DNA of 64,000 nt from Flavobacterium sp. LC2016-13 (GTDB lineage: Bacteria; Bacteroidota; Bacteroidia; Flavobacteriales; Flavobacteriaceae): contig NZ_WMDQ01000008.1 of assembly GCF_009707955.1 (NCBI RefSeq), positions 248,001 through 312,000 on the forward strand. Reading direction: 5' to 3'. This document shows, in pieces, positions 55,125-60,623 of this stretch. The translations under genes and the position numbers were made by a program. Each line of letters opens with the position of its first letter. The stretch's first letter is position 1. The notes beneath the pieces were generated by a model. The model saw only the letters and a list, made by a program, of their open reading frames with translations. It did not search any database and had not been told where the DNA came from.

Positions 55125-56222
55125 TTATTTCACGAAAATTTCCTTCAATTGACCGATGACGTTTCCTCCTCCTGAAATTGTGATTTCTCCAATTTTATCA
55201 GCGATTTTTTCCACGTATTCCATTTCTTTCAATTTCCACAACATTTCGTTTTCTTCCATCAGCTTTGCTGTGTTCAATAAACTTCTTGTTGCAGCAGTTT
55301 CTTCTCTTCTCATAATACTGTTGGCCTGCGCTTTTTTCTCGGCAACCAAAACCTGATTCATGATTTCTTTCATATCTCCAGGCAAGATCACGTCACGAAT
55401 TCCGGCATCAGAAATTACCAAACCTAATTCATTGATTTTAGAAGTTACTTCGGCTAAAATAGCTTCGGCAATTGTATCTTTCTTAGCTAATAATTCGTCT
55501 AAAGTCAATCCGCCCACAAAAGCTCTTAAAGCCAATTGCATGGCGACATACAATTGCTTTTCAAAATCTTTATTATCTACCAAAGCTTTCATAATATCTA
55601 TAACCTGGTATCTCACAAAAAAGTTGATTCTTAATCCTGCTTTATCTTTAGTCAATAATTCCTGACCTGAAATTTCTACTTGTTGCTGTCTTGCATCAAC
55701 GGTTTTAACTTCGATTGTAATGGCATTATTCCAAAAATATTGGGTTCCCGCTTTTAGTTCTTTCATGAAAGTTCCGTTAACAAACAACAATGCTTTATCG
55801 TTGCTAGAAACAATGAATTTTCTAATAAACAACCTCAACTTTGCATTTTCTAATAGATTTACCGGAATTTTTTCGGTAATGTCAATTTTAGAAATGTCTG
55901 CTCTTATGAATTCATTTTTCACGATTCCTCTCCAAAAAGCATATCTTCCTGCAGTTAAAACTTCTTTAAAGTTCCCGTTTACAAATTGCAGTACAATTTC
56001 ATTATCAGCAACCTCAACAACTTCTAATATAGCGGCTAACATTTCATTTTGCAATAAAATATTCAACTCAAACGGAGCCTGAAAAGAGCCATCCATATTA
56101 TAAATCATCACCTTTTTGTTTCCAAAAATCCAATGTAAACCTTCTTCTAATACGTTAATTAATTTTCTGTTCCCGAAGACCAATCCTACTTGGTAAGCTT
56201 CGACTTTAATTCTTTTGATCAT
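55125..56222 (-). CDS. Slipin-type SPFH protein in the RNA-repair island
   Basis: This 365-residue protein has three tandem copies of an SPFH start motif (about residues 10-40, 70-95, 140-165): GLVFGNRKLINVLEEGLHWI, LQFVNGNFKEVLTAGRYAFW and LLFVNGTFMKELKAGTQYFW. The SPFH core proper follows (about 165-300), and a short helical C-terminus ends at residue 365. There is no N-terminal membrane helix, unlike classical slipins. Slipins occur in bacterial RNA-repair operons with RNA ligases. It follows the tRNA-like RNA and ligase gene on the same strand, so joint transcription is likely. Confidence 0.88.
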   Translation of the reverse strand: MIKRIKVEAYQVGLVFGNRKLINVLEEGLHWIFGNKKVMIYNMDGSFQAPFELNILLQNEMLAAILEVVEVADNEIVLQFVNGNFKEVLTAGRYAFWRGIVKNEFIRADISKIDITEKIPVNLLENAKLRLFIRKFIVSSNDKALLFVNGTFMKELKAGTQYFWNNAITIEVKTVDARQQQVEISGQELLTKDKAGLRINFFVRYQVIDIMKALVDNKDFEKQLYVAMQLALRAFVGGLTLDELLAKKDTIAEAILAEVTSKINELGLVISDAGIRDVILPGDMKEIMNQVLVAEKKAQANSIMRREETAATRSLLNTAKLMEENEMLWKLKEMEYVEKIADKIGEITISGGGNVIGQLKEIFVK

Positions 56223-56283
56223 AATGTTTATTTTTGTTTGCTTCGCCGATTCGGCTTTCAGCCTCGGGTCAAGGTTTTCTTTG

Positions 56284-56302
56284 TTTCAGGTTTCAAGTTT
56301 CA
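56284..56302. repeat. TTTCAGG heptads
   Basis: GTTTCAGGTTTCAAGTTTC just upstream of the slipin gene belongs to the heptad family of 23099 and 42235. Confidence 0.5.
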
Positions 56303-56688
56303 AAACAGTCGAAAATCTTTGTTCTATATTCTTTATTCTATTCTCTCCAATTCTATCCTCTTGCTTCTACTCTCTTTCTAAATAAAAAAACCTCCTTGCC
56401 TCTCTCCTTAGAGAAAACGGACGAATAGTTTGTGTTTTCTTTACTCCAATTATTTTGCGATTCTATTTTGTGATAATGATTCTAAATTCTAAAAAAAGTC
56501 ACTAAAACAATCAAATCGAAAAGAAAAAGAGTATTTCAAAATACATTTCTGTTCGCACTGGTTTTATCGTAAGTGTGAAACTTTGGATTCTAAAATCCTA
56601 ATTTCACTGACAAAGACAAATCAGTTTTTTTTCATGGTCATCTTTTTAAGAGTGATGGTCTCTGGAAATACAGGTTTTTGAGACCCAT

Positions 56689-56755
56689 AAGTTGACTTAC
56701 CGCTCGTCCAACCACCCTTTTAGGAGTGGTGCAGGAATCGAACCTGCGTAAACTT
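56689..56755 (-). ncRNA. Permuted tRNA-like unit 2
   Basis: In transcription order: AAGTT (56755-56751), TAC, T-arm GCAGG-TTCGATT-CCTGC (56747-56731), ACCACTC (56730-56724), loop CTAAAA, GGGTGGT (56717-56711), TG, D-arm GAC-GAGCGGTAA-GTC (56708-56694), AACTT (56693-56689). AAGTT pairs perfectly with AACTT and ACCACTC with GGGTGGT (one G-U). The acceptor strands are joined by six bases, so the fold is a tRNA opened at the anticodon. It shares base 56755 with unit 1. Confidence 0.8.
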
Positions 56756-56821
56756 CTATTGCTCTAACCAGACTGAGCTATCGCATTACTGCGAATGGGA
56801 GTCGAACCCATGACACATAGA
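56755..56821 (-). ncRNA. Permuted tRNA-like unit 1
   Basis: In transcription order: TCTAT (56821-56817), GTGTC, T-arm ATGGG-TTCGACT-CCCAT (56811-56795), acceptor strands TCGCAGT and AATGCGA (56794-56781), TA, D-arm GCTC-AGTCTGGTTA-GAGC (56778-56761), A, ATAGA (56759-56755). TCTAT pairs perfectly with ATAGA. The acceptor can form TCGCA/TGCGA with a GTAA tetraloop, or a seven-pair stem with one A-G mismatch. All T-loop and D-loop signature bases are present. The two anticodon-stem strands are not linked by an anticodon. Confidence 0.8.
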
Positions 56822-57079
56822 GTGGCGGATAGTTTTTTGGAAAACCATCCAAAACCTCCAAACCAAGCTGCATAGAAAAACATAATTCGCTTTCGCGGAA
56901 AGTTCCCTACAATGGTGCTATACAGAAACACGCAACTGGGCTTGTTTGATATTTTTAATCGAAGCCAAAACTTTGATGTATTTCATTTTATAAAAGAACT
57001 TGTTTTTATTTCCTGAACAAATATTCAAATTACACTGCGCAATTATTCTGCGTAGAAAATTATTCAATTATAAAACAGA

Positions 57080-57649
57080 TTAAACTTGTTCAATTTGTAA
57101 GCGTTTGATTCCGAAATCTGTTTTTCTTAATTTGCACATTCTTCCGTCTGAAATGTGGTGAAAAACAATTCCTTCAATATCATTTTCTGATAAGATTTTT
57201 TCTAAATCATCGAAATCAAGACTTACAAAATCAAGAATTTCATTTCCGTGTTTTACTAAAGTATGTTTCTCAAACTTTTCAGGATTACCTTGTACTTTTG
57301 GTCCGCATAACTCATATGTTCCGTCGGTTTTATCTTCTAAGCAGTCTAAAGCTTCGAAGAAATGTTTGTCTTCAGATTTTGAACCATCGCATTTTAACCA
57401 ATGTGGGTGATGTCCCGTAATTAAATCTGCTTCCTGACACGGAATCGCATTCGCTGGAATTGTACGTCCTTTTTTCGCGTCGAATCGTTTGTATAATTCT
57501 CCATTGATAATCGCTGCCGATGTACCATCAAATTTTCTGGTTGCGATTGCTTCTCCTTTTACTACCCATGCATTTTCTGCATTAATTTTATTTACTACTC
57601 TTGCCAAGTTATTTGGGTCTTTAGCAAACAATGTGCTTATCTTTTTCAT
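57080..57649 (-). CDS. RNA ligase, RLIG1/DUF5565-like
   Basis: This 189-residue protein has the covalent nucleotidyltransferase motifs of ATP-dependent RNA ligases: motif I K39-F-D-G (RKFDGTSAA), a second basic motif YKRFDAKKGR (53-62), motif III-like YELCGPK (112-118), motif IV EGIVFHH (159-165) and motif V CKLRKTDFG (172-180). The pattern matches DUF5565, known from human RNA ligase 1, but at 189 residues it is only the catalytic core. It would join 5'-phosphate and 3'-hydroxyl RNA ends. It lies between tRNA genes and the tRNA-like RNA. Confidence 0.85.
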   Translation of the reverse strand: MKKISTLFAKDPNNLARVVNKINAENAWVVKGEAIATRKFDGTSAAIINGELYKRFDAKKGRTIPANAIPCQEADLITGHHPHWLKCDGSKSEDKHFFEALDCLEDKTDGTYELCGPKVQGNPEKFEKHTLVKHGNEILDFVSLDFDDLEKILSENDIEGIVFHHISDGRMCKLRKTDFGIKRLQIEQV

Positions 57650-57660
57650 ATTTATTTTTT

Positions 57661-57845
57661 TATAGGTACTAAGTTGCTAAGTTTTTTTTCTCTTGGCGTC
57701 TTGGCGTCTTTGCGAGAGAATTGCTCGCCAGCTCTTTTTACAATACTTTATCAATCTCTCGCAAAGTCGCAGAGTCGCAAAGTTTTTACTTTAAGTAAAT
57801 CTGCTCAATCTGCGTGAAACAAAAAACTTTGCGTCTTTGTGCCTT
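57661..57845. repeat. GCAAAGTCGC word repeats between ligase and tRNA genes
   Basis: GGCGTCTTTGCGAGAG (57703-57718) faces CTCTCGCAAAGTCGC (57756-57770). GTAAATCTGCTCAATCTGCG and TTTGCGTCTTTGTGCC follow. It shares words with 58251-58337 on the other side of the tRNA group. Confidence 0.7.
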
Positions 57846-57856
57846 TGTGGCTATAG

Positions 57857-57930
57857 TACAGGAAGAGAGACTCGAACTCTCAAAAAACTGATTCTAAGTC
57901 AGCCGCGTCTACCAATTGCGCCATTCCTGC
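57857..57930 (-). tRNA. tRNA-Leu (anticodon UAG) with short variable loop
   Basis: The minus strand reads GCAGGAA-TG-(D arm)-GCTGA-CTTAGAA-TCAGT-TTTTT-(T arm)-TTCCTGT. The acceptor pairs over seven positions (one G-U), and the discriminator is A. The anticodon is TAG. The D-arm (GGCGCAATTGGTAGACGCG) is leucine-like. A leucine tRNA should have a long variable arm of 10 or more bases; here only TTTTT lies between the anticodon and T stems. The T-loop is TTCGAGT. Confidence 0.85.
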
Positions 57931-57942
57931 TTTTAATTACCC

Positions 57943-57959
57943 TCAGGGTTCCAACCTGA
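57943..57959 (-). other. Orphan T-arm-like hairpin
   Basis: TCAGG-TTGGAAC-CCTGA on the minus strand has a 5-bp stem and 7-base loop with a T-arm shape (TTGGAAC for TTCGAAC). It lies alone between tRNA-Tyr and tRNA-Leu and may be a remnant of another tRNA. Confidence 0.45.
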
Positions 57960-57965
57960 AATTTG

Positions 57966-58049
57966 TGGAAATAGTAGGATTCGAACCTACTCAGTCAAAA
58001 GACAACGGTTTTACAGACCGACCTAACTCTCCAACTTTAGCGTATTTCC
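57966..58049 (-). tRNA. tRNA-Tyr (anticodon GUA), divergent
   Basis: The acceptor GGAAATA/TATTTCC pairs fully and the discriminator is A. The anticodon loop is CTGTAAA (GTA), and a long variable arm GTC-TTTT-GAC is present as expected for bacterial tRNA-Tyr. The anticodon stem TCGGT/ACCGT has a T-T mismatch at 27-43, and position 8 is C instead of the nearly universal T. The T-loop is TTCGAAT. Confidence 0.93.
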
Positions 58050-58054
58050 ATTTG

Positions 58055-58127
58055 TCTGGGAAACAGGACTCGAACCTGCAACCTCCTGCATCCAAAGCAG
58101 GTAAACAGCCAATCGTTATCTTCCCAG
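58055..58127 (-). tRNA. tRNA-Pro (anticodon UGG), divergent
   Basis: The acceptor CTGGGAA/TTCCCAG pairs fully, discriminator A. The anticodon stem CCTGC/GCAGG encloses TTTGGAT (TGG). The D-stem TAAC/GTTT has a mismatch at its base, and position 8 is G rather than T. T-arm GCAGG-TTCGAGT-CCTGT. The three unusual positions distinguish it from standard tRNA-Pro. Confidence 0.93.
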
Positions 58128-58132
58128 TTTTG

Positions 58133-58204
58133 GGTGTTTTCGGGAATCGAACCCTGTTCTTCGGATTCACAGCCCGAGGTTTTACCAAATAAACTAAAAA
58201 CACC
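58133..58204 (-). tRNA. tRNA-His (anticodon GUG), divergent second copy
   Basis: The sequence GGTGTTTTTAGTTTATTTGG starts with G(-1) opposite C73, the histidine identity element. The anticodon stem TCGGG/TCCGA encloses CTGTGAA (GTG). The T-stem CAGGG/CCCGA has only three good pairs (A-G and C-A mismatches at the base). Its sequence is far from the canonical tRNA-His at 41345-41420. Confidence 0.92.
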
Positions 58205-58250
58205 ATTTTATGTTCTGCCAGAAAAACTCAAACACTATGTTTGTTTTCTC

Positions 58251-58337
58251 TGCGTCTTTGCGACTTTGCGAGAAAATTGCTCGCCACTTAATCTTTAACC
58301 ATACTTTGTCAATCTCTCGCAAAGTCGCAAAGACGCA
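58251..58337. repeat. 23-bp perfect inverted repeat of GCAAAGTCGC words
   Basis: TGCGTCTTTGCGACTTTGCG (from 58251, ending AGA at 58273) is exactly complementary to 58315-58337. The loop is 41 bases. It divides tRNA-His from tRNA-Asp and is followed by TTCTGAGG-type words to about 58435. Confidence 0.88.
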
Positions 58338-58444
58338 AAGTTTAAATTTGATTGTGCAGAAACCTTTGTACCTTTGCGTCTTTGTACCTCTGCACCTCCC
58401 TCAGTACCTTAGTTCCTCAGAACCTCAGCATCTTAAAAAAAAAG

Positions 58445-58517
58445 CGGCCCATACGGGAGTCGAACCCGTTTCTCCCGAGAGACAGTCGGGAAGGTTAGCC
58501 AGTAACCCCAATGAGCC
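58445..58517 (-). tRNA. tRNA-Asp (anticodon GUC), divergent
   Basis: The acceptor GGCTCAT/ATGGGCC pairs fully with one T-G, discriminator G. The D-arm is GGGT-TACTGGCTA-ACCT, the anticodon stem CCCGA/TCGGG with loop CTGTCTC (GTC), the variable loop AGAA, the T-arm ACGGG-TTCGACT-CCCGT. A standard bacterial tRNA-Asp starts GG(T/A)...; this acceptor stem is not typical. Confidence 0.93.
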
Positions 58518-58536
58518 AGTTCCTTCTAGAGAACAG

Positions 58537-58609
58537 CGATTTCGGAAGGAATCGAACCTTCAACCTATTGATTAACAGTCAAGCGCTCTGCCAATTGAGC
58601 TACGAAATC
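58537..58609 (-). tRNA. tRNA-Asn (anticodon GUU)
   Basis: The acceptor GATTTCG/CGAAATC pairs fully, discriminator G as expected for asparagine. The D-arm is GCTC-AATTGGCA-GAGC, the anticodon loop CTGTTAA (GTT), the T-arm GAAGG-TTCGATT-CCTTC. The anticodon stem has a C-T mismatch at 27-43. It is the first tRNA of the island in transcription order, with the Asp gene 19 bases later. Confidence 0.94.
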
Positions 58610-58627
58610 ATTTATTTTTGGACATAA

Positions 58628-58653
58628 AAAAAGCACCCGGTTAAAGGTGCTTC
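58628..58653 (-). terminator. Terminator on the minus strand
   Basis: AAGCACC, loop TTTAACCG, GGTGCTT and a T-run on the minus strand lie 19 bases before the tRNA-Asn gene. It ends whatever is transcribed from further right. Confidence 0.85.
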
Positions 58654-58755
58654 ATGAGATCTAATAAGATATACCTATCCTATTGCCTGTATTCATGCAC
58701 CTGTATTGTTAAACATCCAAGATAGAATCTCGGGTCTAGCAGTTGTGTGTTATAT
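58630..58755 (-). ncRNA. Candidate small structured RNA (possibly 6S-type)
   Basis: No ORF precedes the strong minus-strand terminator, so the preceding bases should be an untranslated RNA. Minus-strand segments include GACCCGAGATTCTATCTTGG, then CAATACAGGTGCATGAATAC, then GGATAGGTATATCTTATTAG and ATCTC. GAGAT/ATCTC and CTATC/GATAG can pair to make a long interrupted hairpin. In size, terminator and broken hairpin shape it resembles 6S-Flavo RNA, but I cannot verify the match. The 5' end is not determined. Confidence 0.4.
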
Positions 58756-59160
58756 ATGTTGTTATGTAAAGCCATTTTTATATGTTGTATTATATTTTGA
58801 AATCGTTGTTGTTTGAAATTCTATGTTCAAATTTTCTTCGGCAAAGATAAAGTCTAAAAAATCAATTATCCAAATCATTTTTAATTTTATTTTACTGACA
58901 ACCAAGTAGTTATATTTAAATAAAATCCATAAAATACCTGTCCGCATACTTATGCAGATCCTTAATTGTATCAAATGACTGTCTCTCATTAGATTACTTT
59001 TCAAGATTATATTTCGCTATTTAGTTTATTCATTAAACATTTGGTCAATTATTTTTTTAATTATTTTTAGTTATGGTTTATTTTTTATCATTTTTCTTGT
59101 CATGTTGAACGAGGTCGAAAAATTTTCTTGTCATATTTAACAAAGTCGAAGTACGTCTAA
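58756..59160. other. 405-bp gap, mostly AT-rich
   Basis: No credible gene is seen. GTCATGTTGAACGAGGTCGAAAAATTTTC and GTCATATTTAACAAAGTCGAAG (59092-59152) form a direct repeat of about 28 bases. This is similar to the TTCGAC words at 7118. Confidence 0.45.
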
Positions 59161-59192
59161 AACAAAAAAAGCGCCCCAATTAGGACGCTTTT
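59160..59192 (-). terminator. Terminator of the small ORF
   Basis: On the minus strand AAGCGTCC, loop TAATTG, GGGCGCTT (one mismatch) and a T-run of seven follow the 41-residue ORF by 25 bases. Confidence 0.82.
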
Positions 59193-59215
59193 ATATATTT
59201 ATGTTGAGTTTTAAA

Positions 59216-59341
59216 CTACAGTTTACACTTCAATTCTATAAAATACATACCACATCCTGAACTTTTAGCCGGAAGAAATCCCGCTAAACGATCGCTATAT
59301 TGTCTTACTGACAGATTGATATTTATGTTTTTTATTTTCAT
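59216..59341 (-). CDS. 41-residue small protein, two-cysteine C-terminus
   Basis: The ORF runs from ATG 59341-59339 to TAG. The product begins MKIKNININLSVRQYSDRLA and ends PAKSSGCGMYFIELKCKL. A TACATTTG box (59357-59350) lies 8 bases before the ATG and a terminator follows, so the unit is complete despite its size. It has no signal peptide or membrane helix. The two cysteines and glycine-rich centre (SSGCGMYF) could allow metal binding, a disulfide or modification as a peptide precursor. I do not recognise the family. Confidence 0.65.
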   Translation of the reverse strand: MKIKNININLSVRQYSDRLAGFLPAKSSGCGMYFIELKCKL

Positions 59342-59349
59342 TTCGAGGG

Positions 59350-59383
59350 CAAATGTAATTGTTTTGTATAAATATCTTATCAA
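59350..59383 (-). promoter_or_regulatory. Promoter of the small ORF
   Basis: On the minus strand TTG (59383-59381), 23 bases, then TACATTTG (59357-59350). The -7 box matches the consensus; the spacer is slightly long. The 5' leader would be only a few bases. Confidence 0.55.
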
Positions 59384-59477
59384 TTTATATTTAAAAATGT
59401 AAATTCCAGTATTTCATTGTCTCATAAAATACCATTGCAATTATTTTTTTAATATTTTTAGAACTTAAAAACAAACT

Positions 59478-60380
59478 ATGAAAGAATATATCGATACCAT
59501 AAACTGGCAGGAAGTTTGGGAATTTTCAAAACATATTATATTGCCAAATCTTGGTTGGTTTATATTCTGGACTATTTTATTTATTCTTTTAGGACTAATA
59601 ATTAGTATTGTTCTAAATGTGTATTTGTATAGAAAAAACTTCTTTACAAGAGATAGAACATACTATAACTGGATTGCTAAACTCTGGATTCCGTATATTA
59701 TAATAGTTTGTATTTATTTCTTCGGAATGTTGGGTTTATTTTATGGCGGACATTCTATTTTATCGAAAGAAAACAAAAGCATTACAGCCAATATTTACAC
59801 TAAAACAGTTGGATCTACATTTTCATCAGAAAAAGATAAAAAAGCTTTTTTACAAACGCTTCAACAATTATCAAATTCATCTGAAGATGTTAGTAAATCT
59901 TTGACGAAAACATTGGGTTTATATATCGAAAAGAATAATACCGGACTGAGCTCTGTCGATAATTTTAAAAATTCATCGAGTACTTATTTGCTCAAAAAAT
60001 ATGAATCTGAGGTTTATGCCGCTACGATGTATGGTTTTATGAAAGTGATTGATGATAAAGCCGATATCGCTTCTTTCAAGAAAATAAAATATACTGAACT
60101 AAAATCACTTTTAACGAAACTTGACAAAATCGAACCTAAAAGAATTGAAGAATCGATTCAGTTAGAAATGGGACATAAATTGCAAGCCATTTTAGATTAT
60201 ATCTATAAAGGAATAATGAAACACGAATTGCTTTTTTTCGTCCTTTTTCTGATTATTCCTTTTATTGAATATTTTATTTATTGGAAGTTTTTGAAGAAGA
60301 AAGTTGTTCCGGTTGTGAATGAAACTTCTGCGAATCAAAAAAATAATGAAGTTTATAGTAAAAAAGATACTATTATTTAG
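59478..60380 (+). CDS. Membrane protein of unknown function
   Basis: This 300-residue protein has three membrane segments: about 18-50, 72-97 and 248-270. Between the second and third lies a 150-residue soluble helical domain (SEKDKKAFLQTLQQLSNSSE, YLLKKYESEVYAATMYGFMK). The C-terminus is Lys-rich (WKFLKKKVVP). I do not recognise the family. It is a single gene with its own terminator. Confidence 0.75.
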   Translation: MKEYIDTINWQEVWEFSKHIILPNLGWFIFWTILFILLGLIISIVLNVYLYRKNFFTRDRTYYNWIAKLWIPYIIIVCIYFFGMLGLFYGGHSILSKENKSITANIYTKTVGSTFSSEKDKKAFLQTLQQLSNSSEDVSKSLTKTLGLYIEKNNTGLSSVDNFKNSSSTYLLKKYESEVYAATMYGFMKVIDDKADIASFKKIKYTELKSLLTKLDKIEPKRIEESIQLEMGHKLQAILDYIYKGIMKHELLFFVLFLIIPFIEYFIYWKFLKKKVVPVVNETSANQKNNEVYSKKDTII

Positions 60381-60480
60381 CCTTAATTACTTTAATACAT
60401 TTTTTTGACGAAAAAGAAAAGATTGAATAAATTGTTGAAAGAGAAGTAGTATTCGTAATAATAGAATTTCTTAATAAAAA

Positions 60481-60510
60481 AATACGCAAATCACTTTGCG
60501 TATTTTTTGG
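60481..60510 (+). terminator. Terminator
   Basis: AATACGCAAA, loop TCAC, TTTGCGTATT and a T-run lie 100 bases after the membrane protein gene. Confidence 0.88.
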
Positions 60511-60623
60511 TTTTTATTGGTATAACTCTCTCTGATTTTGATTAAAATTTGAATTACTTTTTTCTTCATCTGATTTCCAGAAGAATCGATATTTCATCAT
60601 TATTTTAGATTGAAACGAATAAA

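Larger units (their letters stand above)
56655..56850 (-). ncRNA. Candidate tandem permuted tRNA-like RNA (Y RNA/YrlA-like)
   Basis: Read on the minus strand this stretch holds two complete tRNA folds whose order is anticodon-stem 3' strand, variable loop, T-arm, closed acceptor hairpin, D-arm, anticodon-stem 5' strand. Unit 1 is 56755-56821, unit 2 is 56689-56755. A hairpin precedes them (GGATGGTT/AACTATCC, 56827-56850) and another follows (ATGG(G)TCTC/GAGACCAT, 56655-56688). The 5' and 3' ends of the RNA are unknown. The opened anticodon and closed acceptor match the tRNA-mimicking module of bacterial Y RNA YrlA. It lies between the RNA ligase and slipin genes. Confidence 0.78.

Noticed and set aside
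57965..58206. ORFs on both strands covering tRNA genes
   Set aside because: They overlap well-supported tRNA genes and have no coding signature.
58762..59004. Minus-strand ORF of 80 codons upstream of the tRNA array
   Set aside because: Composition is that of translated AT-rich DNA, with no promoter box at a sensible place and no recognisable domain.
55125..59500. Prophage or integrated plasmid as the source of the tRNA array
   Set aside because: No integrase, structural, lysis or replication gene and no att-like direct repeats are visible in the window, although phage tRNA arrays were the first idea. Horizontal origin remains possible.
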